From the NCBI RefSeq assembly GCF_020524545.1, contig NZ_JAIVLG010000005.1, forward strand, positions 1 through 64,000: a stretch of DNA of 64,000 bases, written 5' to 3'. Every line of letters starts with the position of its first letter. Position 1 is the first letter of the stretch. The notes beneath the pieces are model-generated. The model saw nothing but the letters and a program-made list of their open reading frames with translations, ran no database searches and had not been told where the DNA came from. Below are positions 35,639 through 45,900 of the stretch, one piece after another. The stretch comes from Microbacterium paraoxydans (GTDB taxonomy: Bacteria > Actinomycetota > Actinomycetes > Actinomycetales > Microbacteriaceae). A program made the position numbers and the translations under genes.

Positions 35639-36187
35639 GTGGAAGACATCTCCGTGATCACCGCCGTGCACCATCCGTTGCGCCGCCGTATCTACGACTA
35701 CCTCCTTCTGTACGGGGCGTCCCAGGTGACGGCACTCGCCCTCGCGCTCGACAGCCAAGTGGGCAGCATCAGCCATCACCTGCGCATGCTCGAGCGAGCC
35801 GGAGTCGTCGAGCGCGCTCCCGACCCGGACGGCGACAAGCGCACCAGCTGGTGGGCTGTCGCACGCCGTGGGCTCACCTGGTCGACCGACGACTACGCGG
35901 ACTCCCCCTCCGACGCTCTGCTCGCCCGCGAGGCGCAACGGCAAGGCATCCGGATGCAGATCGAGCGGCTCCAGCAGTGGCACCGACACCGCCACGATCC
36001 TGCCTTCGCCGGGTACGACGGTTCCAACACCGAGACCACGGCCTGGGCGTCTCCCGATGAGCTACGGGATCTCTCCGACCGACTCCTGGCGACCATCCGC
36101 GAATGGCAGGACGGCATCGATCTCTCCGACGATCAGTCGCGCACGCCCATCTTCGTGTTCGCCCACGCCTTCCCGACGGTGCCCTGA
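35639..36187 (+). CDS. ArsR/HTH_20-type winged-helix regulator
   Basis: The 182-residue protein has an N-terminal winged helix (VHHPLRRRIYDYLLLYGASQVTALALALDSQVGSISHHLRMLERAGVVERA region) of the ArsR/HTH_20 class. The C-terminal half is helical with HRHRHDP and no obvious metal-binding cysteines, so an organic ligand is more likely than a metal. The start is GTG. The stop overlaps the following MFS gene start (TGATG), so it probably controls that efflux pump through the upstream palindrome. Confidence 0.9.
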   Translation: MEDISVITAVHHPLRRRIYDYLLLYGASQVTALALALDSQVGSISHHLRMLERAGVVERAPDPDGDKRTSWWAVARRGLTWSTDDYADSPSDALLAREAQRQGIRMQIERLQQWHRHRHDPAFAGYDGSNTETTAWASPDELRDLSDRLLATIREWQDGIDLSDDQSRTPIFVFAHAFPTVP

Positions 36188-37434
36188 TGTCCACCGTCAG
36201 CGAACCGACACTTCTCACCGCACCACCGGCGTTCCGCCGGGACCACAGGGTGCACGCATGGATCGGTGTCAAGGCCCTGTCGGACGCGGGAGATGCGCTG
36301 TGGACGATCGCTCTCGCCTGGACGGCTGTACAGGTCGCGTCGCCGGCCGTCGCCGGGGTGATCGTCGCGGCCGGGACCATCCCGCGCGCTGCGATCCTGC
36401 TGTTCGGGGGCGTCCTCGCCGATCGGGCCGATGCACGTCGGATCATGCTCCTCTTCAACATCCTGCGCGTCGGCGTACTCGTCGCCGTGGCCGTGTGGGT
36501 GCTGGCGACACCACCCTCGGTCACGATGCTGCTCTTCGCCGCGATCGCTTTCGGGGTGTGCGATGCGTTCTACGAGCCTTCCGCCGGCACGATCGCGCGT
36601 CAGCTGGTCCGAGCCACGGATCTGCCCTCATACGGCGCGGCTGCGCAGACAGCGTCCCGACTCGGCACCATGGGCGGCGCCGCGATCGGCGGCTTCCTCG
36701 TGGCGCACACCGGCCTCGTCGGGAGCGCTTCGGTGAACGCACTGACGTTCACACTGGTCGTCGCCTTCATCGCGATCTGGCTGCGACCGCGGTTCCTTCT
36801 CGCCCGCGCCGAGAAGGAACCGGCTCTGCGGGGCATCGCGCGAGGGTTCGCGCACCTCACGGCGAACCCCACCACGCGTACCCTCGTGATCGCACTGTCA
36901 GGCCTGAACCTCGCTGTGGGACCCGCTGTCGGCATCGGCCTCGCGTTGCGCGCGCACGCCGAGGGCTGGGGAGCGCAGGCGGTCGGCATCTTCGAAGCGC
37001 TGCTCGGGCTGGGCGCGGCGATCGGGGCCGTCTCGGTCGCGAAGTGGCGACCCCGGCACGAAGCACGCGCCGGATTCTGGGCCCTGGTCGTCCAAGGGGC
37101 AGGAATCGTCGCCCTCGGATTCGGGCCGGCCTGGACCGTGGCGACGGCAGCCTTCGTGATCGGAGCGACGGCCGGATACGCTTCGGTCCTGCTGAGCGCG
37201 ACCTTCTCGGCCACCGTCGACACCGCCTACCTCGGCCGAATGGGATCACTCACCCGGTTGGGTGACGATTGCCTGATGCCGTTGGCGATGGCGGGGTTCG
37301 GCGGGCTCGCCTCACTCACCAGCCTCTGGGTGCCGTTCACCCTCTTCGGGGGCGCGATGATGGCGCTGATGATCCTGCCGCTGAGCAATCGCACGTTCCG
37401 CGCGATGTCGCTTCGCTCGACCCCGACGGATTAG
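36187..37434 (+). CDS. MFS transporter (multidrug/enterobactin-exporter type)
   Basis: The 415-residue protein has about 12 hydrophobic spans. The early GDALWTIALAWTAVQ and the RGIARGFAHLTANPTTRTL central loop (about 216-234) resemble the MFS_3 efflux group (MefA/EntS-like). The ATG at 36187 overlaps the regulator stop, giving a regulator-pump operon. The substrate is unknown; macrolides or siderophores are typical for the group. A strong hairpin terminator follows 13 bases after the stop. Confidence 0.9.
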   Translation: MSTVSEPTLLTAPPAFRRDHRVHAWIGVKALSDAGDALWTIALAWTAVQVASPAVAGVIVAAGTIPRAAILLFGGVLADRADARRIMLLFNILRVGVLVAVAVWVLATPPSVTMLLFAAIAFGVCDAFYEPSAGTIARQLVRATDLPSYGAAAQTASRLGTMGGAAIGGFLVAHTGLVGSASVNALTFTLVVAFIAIWLRPRFLLARAEKEPALRGIARGFAHLTANPTTRTLVIALSGLNLAVGPAVGIGLALRAHAEGWGAQAVGIFEALLGLGAAIGAVSVAKWRPRHEARAGFWALVVQGAGIVALGFGPAWTVATAAFVIGATAGYASVLLSATFSATVDTAYLGRMGSLTRLGDDCLMPLAMAGFGGLASLTSLWVPFTLFGGAMMALMILPLSNRTFRAMSLRSTPTD

Positions 37435-37447
37435 CGGCCCGGATAGC

Positions 37448-37479
37448 GAGAAAGCCTCCGGCGAACCGGAGGCTTTCTC
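37448..37479. terminator. Bidirectional terminator between the MFS gene and tRNA-Glu
   Basis: A perfect 14-bp stem (37448-37461 with 37466-37479) has loop CGAA on the plus strand, which reads as the stable UUCG loop on the minus strand. T-rich tracts lie on both sides (CTTTCTCGTGTTGTTG and TTTCTCG). It fits two convergent transcription units. Confidence 0.85.
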
Positions 37480-37488
37480 GTGTTGTTG

Positions 37489-37561
37489 TGACCCCAGCGG
37501 GATTCGAACCCGCGTTACCGCCGTGAGAGGGCGGCGTACTAGGCCGCTATACGATGGGGCC
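37489..37561 (-). tRNA. tRNA-Glu (CTC)
   Basis: This is a 73-base cloverleaf on the minus strand. The acceptor stem is GGCCCCA/TGGGGTC, the anticodon arm CCGCC-CTCTCAC-GGCGG gives anticodon CTC, and the T-arm is GCGGGTTCGAATCCCGC with discriminator A. CCA is not encoded. It reads GAG codons, frequent in this GC-rich genome. Confidence 0.96.
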
Positions 37562-37710
37562 TTCCGCGTGACGTTTCCGTCGCGCGACAACCGTTCAAGT
37601 ATGCCATGGCGATTCTTCGTCCGCAAAATCGAGGCGGCTTCCTCCCGACGCCCGGGCGTGGCGCGCAGAATCCGTTTGCCGTGCAGCAGATGAAGGAGTT
37701 GACTCATCTC

Positions 37711-38349
37711 ATGCGCGTCACCAAGTTCGAACATGCTGCTCTCCGTCTCGATGCGAACGACCGGACCCTCCTGATCGACCCGGGTTCCTTCACCGCACCC
37801 GTGAACGATCTCGGCGATCTCGTCGGGATCGTGATCACGCACGAGCATCCCGACCACTGGACCCCCGAGCACTTCGACCGTCTCCTGCGCTCGTCCCCCG
37901 GCACGCCGATCTTCGCGCCTGCAGGAGTCGCGCGCGCGGCTGAGGGCTACGACATCACCGTGGTCTCCCCCGGCGACACCGTCGAGGTCGGCGGGTTCGG
38001 TCTCCGCTTCTTCGGAGGCACGCACGAGGTCATCCACTCGTCCCTCCCGACAGTGGAGAACGTCGGCGTCCTCGTCAACGACGAGCTCTACTACCCCGGC
38101 GACTCCTACGCCGTCCCCGAGGGCGTCGAGGTGGGCACTCTCGCGGCCCCGCTCGGTGCGCCCTGGTTGAAGATCGGCGAAGCGATGGACTACGTGCTCG
38201 CCGTCGCGCCGCGCCGCGCCTTCGGCACCCACGACATGACGCTGTCGGTCATCGGCAAGAACATGCACCGGCAGCGCCTGCAGTGGGCCACCGAGCAGGG
38301 CGGCGGCGAGTTCTTCGTCCTGGAGCCCGGCGACACCCTCGACCTGTGA
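37711..38349 (+). CDS. MBL-fold (UlaG/L-ascorbate lactonase-like) metal hydrolase
   Basis: The 212-residue protein has the metallo-beta-lactamase motif VITHEHPDHW (HxHxDH) near residue 47-56. Downstream metal ligands are a histidine in FFGGTHEVIHSS, an aspartate in YYPGDSY and the C-terminal AFGTHD. The pattern resembles UlaG-like lactonases and predicted Zn-hydrolases of unknown substrate. The ATG at 37711 (MRVTKFEHAALRL) matches the family start. In-frame ATGs at 37690 and 37606 exist, but the latter would include the tRNA promoter region. GTGA overlap links it to the next gene. Confidence 0.87.
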   Translation: MRVTKFEHAALRLDANDRTLLIDPGSFTAPVNDLGDLVGIVITHEHPDHWTPEHFDRLLRSSPGTPIFAPAGVARAAEGYDITVVSPGDTVEVGGFGLRFFGGTHEVIHSSLPTVENVGVLVNDELYYPGDSYAVPEGVEVGTLAAPLGAPWLKIGEAMDYVLAVAPRRAFGTHDMTLSVIGKNMHRQRLQWATEQGGGEFFVLEPGDTLDL

Positions 38350-38876
38350 CCGGCGCCGCACGCCGCCTCCTCCCCTCGCCGACCGCACGCCTGCGCTTCC
38401 GGGAGATGAGGGAAGACGACCTCGAACAGATCGCCGCGATGCTCGGCGATCCGGCGGTCATGACCTTTTATCCGGCGGTGAAGACGCGCGCGGAGAGCGC
38501 GGAGTGGATCGCGCGGATGCAGGAACGGTACCGGGAGCACGGACACGGGCTGTGGGTCATCGAGACGCACGATGGCGACTTCATCGGTGACTGCGGTCTG
38601 ACCTGGCAGTCCGCGAACGATGTCCCGGTGCTGGAGGTCGGCTATCACGTCCGTCGAGCGAGTCAGCGCCGGGGCTACGCGACGGAAGCGGCGAGGGCAT
38701 GCGTCGAACTCGTCGCCCGTGAACTCGCTCCGACCCTGCTGACGGCGATCATCCACCCCGCCAACACCGCTTCACGCGGGGTCGCCGAGAACCTCGGCAT
38801 GACGCACATCGACGACGATCGCGCCCACCCGTGGATCGTGCGCACGGTCATGGGAATGCAGGTCGACCCGGCCTAG
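38346..38876 (+). CDS. GNAT-family N-acetyltransferase (RimJ/RimL type)
   Basis: The 176-residue single-domain acetyltransferase has TARLRFREMREDDLEQIAAM near 14-33 and the acetyl-CoA loop RRASQRRGYATEAARACVEL near 105-124. HPANTASRGVAENLGM follows, typical of the RimJ/RimL group that modifies N-termini or small molecules. The GTG at 38346 overlaps the previous stop by 4 bases. Its stop also overlaps the pepN stop on the other strand (shared CTAG context). Confidence 0.9.
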   Translation: MTGAARRLLPSPTARLRFREMREDDLEQIAAMLGDPAVMTFYPAVKTRAESAEWIARMQERYREHGHGLWVIETHDGDFIGDCGLTWQSANDVPVLEVGYHVRRASQRRGYATEAARACVELVARELAPTLLTAIIHPANTASRGVAENLGMTHIDDDRAHPWIVRTVMGMQVDPA

Positions 38877-41371
38877 CCCTCTTCGGCCGCGTCCTGTGCC
38901 GCGCGCACCCGGAGGTCGCGCTGCAGGTGGTCTCGCTGCTCGACGACGAGGCGACGAAGTGCCGCCGGTGCGCCCTCATTGTCGGCAAGCCAGGCGTCGA
39001 CAGGTCCGAGAGTGTCGCTCGCAGGGAAGAATCCGAGGACCAGCCTCCGTGCGATCTCGATGCTGCGTTCGCTCCATGCCGCGCCGATACGGCGGAAGTA
39101 CTCCTCATCGAAGCCCGCGATGAGGTCGCGGCGTCCCCCCGCTCGGAAGCCGTCGATCTCGGCATCCAGGTGGTCGTTGCTGAGCGATACGTCGTTCCAG
39201 GCCGACTCCCACGCACCCCTTCGCACGGCGGCGTCCGGGCGCGCGGCGCGTGCGCGTCGTGCCGCCGTGCGTCCGCTCCCGGTGTCGTCCCTCTCCTCCT
39301 CGGCGGCGATGTCCGCGAGGTCGGCATGCCCGGTCGCGACGAGCGCCGTGAGAAGCTGCCAGCGCAGGTCCGGATCGACGATGAGCCCCTCGGGCACGTC
39401 CCCGTCGAGCAGAGCGCGCACGCGCTCGTTGTGCACGTCGTTGAACGCGGAGGCCGTCGCCAGAGCACGCGCCCAGGAGAGCTGCGCATCGCTCCCGGCC
39501 TCCGCAGCCCGGAGCGCACTCCACACGGCGTCCGTCCACGCGCGCTGTTCCTCGTCGCGCCGGGCGTGGCCGACGAAATGCCGGATCGTATGAGCGGCAT
39601 TGGCCAGCACCCCTGACAGAAGCCCGATGTTCGACTCCCCGGGAGCATGCGTGCGCACGATCGTGAGGTAGCGCGTCGCGCTGAGCTCGCCGTCGCGGGT
39701 GGCGTTCCACAGCGACGACCACACCAGGGCGCGTGCCAACGGATCGTCGATCGAGGAGAGGGATTCCTCGACGGTGCGCAGCGAGGCCTCGTCCAGCCGC
39801 GCTTTCGCATAGGTGAGGTCGTCATCATTGAGAAGCACAAGATCGGCGTCAGCGAACTCCATCTCGGTCCGCTCCTCGAGCAGATCGAGCTCCTGCTGGT
39901 CCTTCCGGACGATGCGGCCTTCCTCGCGTTCGTAGAGCCCGATGCGGAGCCGGTGCGGGCGCGGATCCGTCTGCACGAGGAAGCGACGCCCCTCATCGTC
40001 GGTCTCCATCCGGATGGTCGACACCCCGGAGGTCTGCAGCCACGACGCCGACCAGTCGCTCATGTCACGTCCGGAGACGGCGCTGAGCTGCACGAGGAAG
40101 TCGTCTAGGGTCGTGTTCCCGAAGGCGTTCGCGGCGAAGTAGCGACGGGCGCCCTCGAAGAACGCCTCGTCTCCGACGAACGCGACGAGCTGTTTCAGCA
40201 CCGCGGCGCCCTTGGCGTAGGTGATGCCGTCGAAGTTGAGCTTCGCGGCTTCGAGATCGGTGATGTCCGCCACGATCGGGTGTGTCGTCGGCAGCTGATC
40301 CTGCTGGTACGCCCACGCCTTGCGGCTCGCGGCGAACTTGACCCACGCGTCATGGAACCGCGTCGCCACGGCGGACGCGTGTGCGCCCATGTAGTCAGCG
40401 AAGGACTCCTTGAGCCACAGGTCGTCCCACCAGGTCATGGTCACGAGGTCGCCGAACCACATATGGGCCATCTCGTGAAGGATCGTGTTCGCCCGCGCGG
40501 CCCGCTGCGCCTCGGTGGCCGCGCCGCGGGACAGGTAGGCCTCGGTGAAGGTCACGAGTCCCGGGTTCTCCATCGCGCCGAGGTTGTACTCGGGGACGAA
40601 GATCTGATCGTACTTGCCCCAAGGGTACGGGTAGGCGAAAGCAGAGGCGAAGAAGTCCAGTCCCTGTCGTGTCACCTCCAGGATCTCGTCGGATTCGAGA
40701 TGCCGGGCCAAGGAGCGGCGGGCGAAGACACCGAGGGCGATCTGTTCGTCGCCGTGCGTCCACTCGCCGTCCACCCGCGAGTAGGGGCCGGCGGCGACCG
40801 AGGTGATGTAGCTCGAGATCGGCAACGTCGGGGCGAAGGCGACGCGCTGCACGCCGACGCCGACGTCCGAGTGTGCCGGTGACTGGTTCGAGAGAACCTC
40901 CCACCCGGACGGCGCATCGACCACGAAGGTGTAGGACGCCTTCATATCCGGTTGCTCGAAGCACGCCATGACCCGGCGCGCGTCGGCGGGCTCATATTGC
41001 GTGTACAGATACGTCTCGTCATCGGCGGGATCGTGGAAGCGGTGCAGTCCTTCGCCTGAACGGCTGTAGGCCCCGATCGCTTCGACCCGGACGACGTTCG
41101 ACGGGCGGAGCCCGGTGAGGGAGATCCGCGCGCCGTCGTAGACGACCTCCTGCTCGACGCCGTTCAGATCGACGCGGGTGACGGCCTCACCGATGAAGTC
41201 GAGCCAGGTGGCATCGGTGGACGCGTCGAACTCGAGCGTCGTCACGGTCGGGAACCCGGTGCGAGCCCGCTCGGGGGCGCCGGTCAGATCGAGCTCGACG
41301 CGGATGCGGTGCACGGCGACCGCTGCGGATCGCGCTGCGGTCTCCTCGCGGGTGAGGTTGGCTGTATCCAT
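38873..41371 (-). CDS. pepN: Aminopeptidase N (M1 family)
   Basis: The 832-residue M1 zinc aminopeptidase removes N-terminal residues from peptides. It has the GAMEN exopeptidase motif in NLGAMENPGLVTF, and the zinc site HEMAH near residue 298, with the distal glutamate in LWLKESFADYMG. A C-terminal ERAP1-like helical domain follows. Length and order match actinobacterial PepN. No signal peptide is present, so it is cytosolic. It lies 12 bases downstream of the topoisomerase gene on the same strand. Confidence 0.97.
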   Translation of the reverse strand: MDTANLTREETAARSAAVAVHRIRVELDLTGAPERARTGFPTVTTLEFDASTDATWLDFIGEAVTRVDLNGVEQEVVYDGARISLTGLRPSNVVRVEAIGAYSRSGEGLHRFHDPADDETYLYTQYEPADARRVMACFEQPDMKASYTFVVDAPSGWEVLSNQSPAHSDVGVGVQRVAFAPTLPISSYITSVAAGPYSRVDGEWTHGDEQIALGVFARRSLARHLESDEILEVTRQGLDFFASAFAYPYPWGKYDQIFVPEYNLGAMENPGLVTFTEAYLSRGAATEAQRAARANTILHEMAHMWFGDLVTMTWWDDLWLKESFADYMGAHASAVATRFHDAWVKFAASRKAWAYQQDQLPTTHPIVADITDLEAAKLNFDGITYAKGAAVLKQLVAFVGDEAFFEGARRYFAANAFGNTTLDDFLVQLSAVSGRDMSDWSASWLQTSGVSTIRMETDDEGRRFLVQTDPRPHRLRIGLYEREEGRIVRKDQQELDLLEERTEMEFADADLVLLNDDDLTYAKARLDEASLRTVEESLSSIDDPLARALVWSSLWNATRDGELSATRYLTIVRTHAPGESNIGLLSGVLANAAHTIRHFVGHARRDEEQRAWTDAVWSALRAAEAGSDAQLSWARALATASAFNDVHNERVRALLDGDVPEGLIVDPDLRWQLLTALVATGHADLADIAAEEERDDTGSGRTAARRARAARPDAAVRRGAWESAWNDVSLSNDHLDAEIDGFRAGGRRDLIAGFDEEYFRRIGAAWSERSIEIARRLVLGFFPASDTLGPVDAWLADNEGAPAALRRLVVEQRDHLQRDLRVRAAQDAAEEG

Positions 41372-41383
41372 GCATCCATCCTG

Positions 41384-42382
41384 TCATCCGGATCGCCGGG
41401 TCCTCTTCCTCGACGGCTCGGGGCCGCCCAGGAGCCGGCGGATGGCTGTCTCCGGAGACACCGAGAGGTCCAGGGTGCATCCGCGTGCGTACTGGCGGAA
41501 GACCCGCGGATCGATGTAGCTGCCGCGAGCGACGGCGGTGGTGTTGCCGAGCGCGGTCGCCGCGGCCTGCACCGCGAGCCGCTCGGCCTGCCTGCGCTCG
41601 CTGCGACGATCGAGCTCGCCGATCCGGGCCAGGGCATCGGCGGCGATGATGGTCCCGTGCAGAGTGCGGAAGTCCTTCGCCGAGAAGGAAGAGCCCGTGA
41701 CCTCTCGCAGATAGGCGTTCACCTCGGCGGGGCTGATGCGCACACGGCGGCGGCCACGCCGATAGGCCAGCAGGAAGTCTGCGGACTTCCCTGCAGCGAA
41801 ATCCGTCAGGGCGTCCGCGAGAGCCTCATCGGTGATCTCTATGGAGGCGGTGCGCCCGCTCTTGGCGGGGAAGGACAACGCCAGCTCGCTCCCGGATACG
41901 CGCACGTCACGACGCCGCAGCGTCGTGAGACCCCGGCTGCCGTGCCGCACCAGGTATCGCTCTGAGCCGATCCGCAGCGCCGCGTCATCGAGCAGACGGA
42001 ACGCGATCGCCAGTGCACGCTCCTTGGTCTGCCCATCCTCCCGGAGCGCCCGCGTCACCCGCGCCCTGGCGCCGGGCAGCGCGGCAGCGAGTTCGAGGGC
42101 GCGGACGAACTTCTTGCGATCACGGCTGACGCGCCACAACGGGTGGTAGAGGTATTGTCTGCGACCCGCCTCGTCCACGCCCACCGCCTGGATGTGCGCC
42201 AGCGGGTCCGCGGCGATCCAGACATCCCGCCAGGCAGGGGGGATCACGAGGTCATGGATGCGTTGCCGATCCGCCTCGGGGGCGGTCGCTCCGCCCGGAT
42301 CCGTGTACCGGAATCCCGACCCCGATCTCCGCCGCCGAAAACCGGGGTCCTGTCCCGGAACCACGCGGTTCAGTCTCGCCAT
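41384..42382 (-). CDS. DNA topoisomerase IB
   Basis: The 332-residue poxvirus-like type IB topoisomerase nicks one strand through a 3'-phosphotyrosine and relaxes supercoils. It has the N-terminal FRYTDPGG and IPPAWRDVWIAADP segments, the catalytic core (GSERYLVRHGSRGLTTLRRRD region with the active-site arginine), the FSAKDFRTLHGT motif and the tyrosine in ARGSYIDPRVFRQY. The ribosome site GGGAGA precedes the ATG. It is two genes downstream of jetC, which may be chance or a functional link with SMC activity. Confidence 0.93.
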   Translation of the reverse strand: MARLNRVVPGQDPGFRRRRSGSGFRYTDPGGATAPEADRQRIHDLVIPPAWRDVWIAADPLAHIQAVGVDEAGRRQYLYHPLWRVSRDRKKFVRALELAAALPGARARVTRALREDGQTKERALAIAFRLLDDAALRIGSERYLVRHGSRGLTTLRRRDVRVSGSELALSFPAKSGRTASIEITDEALADALTDFAAGKSADFLLAYRRGRRRVRISPAEVNAYLREVTGSSFSAKDFRTLHGTIIAADALARIGELDRRSERRQAERLAVQAAATALGNTTAVARGSYIDPRVFRQYARGCTLDLSVSPETAIRRLLGGPEPSRKRTRRSG

Positions 42383-42472
42383 ACGCTCTCCCCTCTCGAC
42401 CTTCTCGCCTCGGAAGAGGATGCAGGGTCGTCGGGCGCGACGGAAGGGAGTGGCGTCGCGCCTTTCCGCGTG

Positions 42473-42967
42473 CTATCCGCCGTCGGAGGATGGTGCAGCG
42501 AACGCACGGCGCATGTGGTCGCTCGTCAAGAAGTCGGCGATGCCGATCATGATGAGACTGAAGACGATCTGCTCGGAGACCATCCACAGGGGGTACAAGC
42601 CGGGAATGGCGGCCATCACGAGCGTGATGATCGGGAAGATCTGTGCGAACAGACGCAGCCGCTGATAGGCCCAGCGCCACCCGCGCTGGGCCCGCCACGC
42701 GAAGTAGAACAGCGTGGCCGTCATCGCGAGGACCACGAGCGTCCGCATCCACACCGCGAAGGAGACGGGTTCCCCGTCGACGGCGAGCACCAGCGCGACC
42801 ACGACCGCCCCGATGCCGATCACGAGCTCGACGACGAGGAGCCACAGGATCCAGGTGAAGGCGCGCACGGTGCGCGGGTGGGTGCGGTCCGCCTCGCTGA
42901 TGGCGACGCCGGCCTGACGGCCACCTGCGATCCGGTCGAGCCGGAGGAGGAATGATTCCAGAGCCAT
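42473..42967 (-). CDS. Small four-span membrane protein of unknown function
   Basis: The 164-residue protein starts with a polar 35-residue segment (MALESFLLRLDRIAGGRQAG). Four hydrophobic spans follow (about 38-62, 70-90, 103-121 and 124-145), and then a short tail. No motif is recognised. It begins only 9 bases after the jetC stop on the same strand, so it is likely co-transcribed with jetABC. It sits where jetD would be expected, but it has no resemblance to a nuclease. Confidence 0.75.
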   Translation of the reverse strand: MALESFLLRLDRIAGGRQAGVAISEADRTHPRTVRAFTWILWLLVVELVIGIGAVVVALVLAVDGEPVSFAVWMRTLVVLAMTATLFYFAWRAQRGWRWAYQRLRLFAQIFPIITLVMAAIPGLYPLWMVSEQIVFSLIMIGIADFLTSDHMRRAFAAPSSDGG

Positions 42968-42976
42968 GCCTGGAGC

Positions 42977-45900
42977 CTAGGCGTTCTGATATGCGGTGTC
43001 GTCCGGCAGGCCCACCTTCGCCTTCGCCCACGATCGCCCCTGCGTGTCCTTGAGGATGTCGTACTCGACATCGACGTGAGGCTCGATCGCGCTGTACTTG
43101 TCGTTCGGGGCGCCGATCACCAGCTGGAAGCCGAGACCCCGCCAGGCACCGATCGCGCGCTTCGTGAAATGCGCATCCGCCTTGATCAGCGCCTCGTCCA
43201 TGAAGACCGGGGCATAGCGGGGCCGAGCCGCGCCGGCGTCTCCGAGCTGGTACCGAAGAGCGGCGCCGACGATGAACGCGACGAGCTCCTGCGACTCCCC
43301 TCCGGACTTCTCACCGATGTGATCGTAGAGCGCCACATGCGAACGCGTGGCGGCGTCGACCCGCTCCGCACTGACCCGCACGTGGTTCCTCACGTCGATC
43401 AGCTCCGCGAAATCGGGGGCGGTACGTCGCATACGTGCGATCAGCCGGCTCATCTTGCGGTAGACGGTCTCACGCTCCGCATCCGTCGACGCCGCGTCGA
43501 TCAGTCCGCGGACCTCGCGCAGCTCCCTGCGGAACCGCTTGCGTGCCTCCGTCTGATTCTCCCGCGGGGTGATCTGCAGCCGATGCTCATCGTCGTAGAA
43601 GGGAAGCTCCTCCATGATCCTGTTGATCGGATCGATCCGGTCCTTGATCTCACGGAGAGAGCGGCTGAGCGTCGAGTCGAGACTCGTCAAGTCGTTTCCG
43701 GACAGCTTCAGGAGGCTGTCGCGCCACTCGGCTTCGAGCTCATGCAGCCCGTTGGTCTGGAGCGCCTCGAGGATGCTCTCGAACTCGCCGACCGACGTAT
43801 CCGGATCCGGCAGGATCGTGAGACTGTCCCAGCGCTCGAGGAACCCGGTCATGAGCCGACGCATGCTCTCCCTCTGCTGCTCATGCGCGTCGGCAGCCTC
43901 ACGACGCTCCTCGAGCAGGCGCTGCGCCGCGGTCCTGAGTGCGGTGTCGAGATGCGACAGCCTTTCATCCGCTGTCGGTGTGTCGCCGTCGTCCGCGTGC
44001 AGGAACCGCCCGTCGAGGAAGGCCGCATGACCGTCCGCCACGACGGTCCCCGTCGACGCCGCCGCGTCGATCACCGACTGGCAGGTGTCGACGTCGTCGC
44101 TCACGTGCCCCCAGCGCTCCTGCGTCTGGGAGAGCTCGTTGCCCAGACGTGCTTCCTCGTCGCGGAGGCGGCCCGCGCGAGTCCTCAGCGCCTCTGCCCG
44201 GCCCTTGAGCTCCGCGATCTCAGGACTGGCGGTCGTGACCTCGGCTTCGACCGCGAGCCAGCGTTCCTTCTCAGCCTCCACGGCCTCGACGTCGATCTGC
44301 TCCCACGTGAGGTCCTCGATCTTCGCGAGCGCGGTGGACGTCGTCTCGATCCGATCGAGTGCGGCCTCGGCTTCCCGCGCAGCCGACGCGGCGTCCTCGT
44401 ATCGGCCGGCGAGGTGTCGGAGACGATCGTCGAGCTCCCGCAAGCGACGGTCATTGGTGAAGCCGAGCACATTGGCACGGCCCTGGCCGCCGTGACCACC
44501 GCGGCTCCCCTGAGACACCTGACCGCTGATCGTGAGCGCCTTCTGATGCTCGCCCAGCTGCGAAGCCGAATCCACGCACACGTATCCGTAGCGCTCCTGG
44601 AGTCTCTGCTGCAACCAGCCGGTGAACGGCGACGGAAGGTAGTCGAGACGCCCGGGAAGGGTCTTCGGGTCGGCGTGCCGCATCTCGGGAAGCCCGACGG
44701 GAACGCCCTCGTAGTTCAGGCGGTCAGGGGTACGCACGGCGTTGATGGCGGCGCGGAAGATCGCCAGCTGCTCGGCATCGATCAGCAGCGTCCTCGCGAA
44801 GCCGCCCAGCGCGAGGTTGAAGGCATCACGCCAGGGCTCGAACTCCGTCCGCAGCTCGATGAGTTCGCCGACGAACGGAAGCTCCGACGGGGAGAGCCCC
44901 ACCGCGTCGGCGAGCAGTGCACGAGACTCATCGAGACGCGCGGGAATGCTGCCTCGCACGCGGCTCGTCCGCTCACGTTCCTCTCGGACCCCGCGCATCT
45001 CGGTCTCGACTGCTCGGCGGCCCGTCTCCGCATCGGCGAAGGCGGCTCGTGCGCCGCGGATGTCGGACTTGGCCGATGCGCCGCGAGCGTGAGCGACGAA
45101 CGCGTCGAACTGCGCCACGTTCTCCACCTCTCCGCCGATCTCGCGGACGATGGCATCGAACTTCGCCCGTTCCCGACGCACGTCTTCGAGCCGGCGTTCG
45201 GCGACGCGGAGCTCGCGCTGTGCGGTCTCGAGACGATCGCCACCGGACTGACGGAGGACATCGAGGAGTCCTTCGCGCTCGACGTCGGCCGCATCGATGA
45301 GCGCACGCTTCTCGCGGACGGCGAGGCTCAGAGCACGCGTACGGTCGCCCAGTTCGGCCTCGACATCGCGAAGCAGATCCAACCGCCGCTGCGCATTCCA
45401 CAGCGCGGCGAGCGAGGACGGATCGGTGAACACCCCGACCTCGTCGATCACCCTGACGCGTTCGGCCGCCGCCGCGATCCGGTCTTTGATCGCCCGGATC
45501 GGCTCGAGTGCAGTCACCTGCTGCTTGGCGGTCAGCATCCGTGTCCGGGTGCTCTCGAGCTCGTCGAAGTGCGCGACCACGGCGTCTGCCGTGGCCATCG
45601 TCTCGGGCTCCTCCAGGACGAGCTTCTTGTAGAGATCGTCGACCGTCGTGATCTGCTGTCCTGCCTGGATGCGCGCCAGCAGGCTGATGGCCTTCGCACC
45701 GGACCCTGCGGCGCCGATACCGAGCACGGCCTGCAGCCGCGCAGAGAACTCACGGTCGGTGGCGAGCGTCTCCAACCCGGTGCCACGCACCGCCGCATCG
45801 GACAGGCGTTGCGCGGCCGCCTGCTCCAACAGCGCCAGGTCGAACGCACCTCCGACCGTCGCTCGCACCCGGGTGGTGTCTTCCAGCGTCCGCGCATCCG

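Noticed and set aside
42252..43031. Search for a JetD-like frame between jetC and the topoisomerase
   Set aside because: The alternate frames here are proline/arginine-rich shadows of the membrane protein and topoisomerase. None resembles a TOPRIM or Top6A fold.
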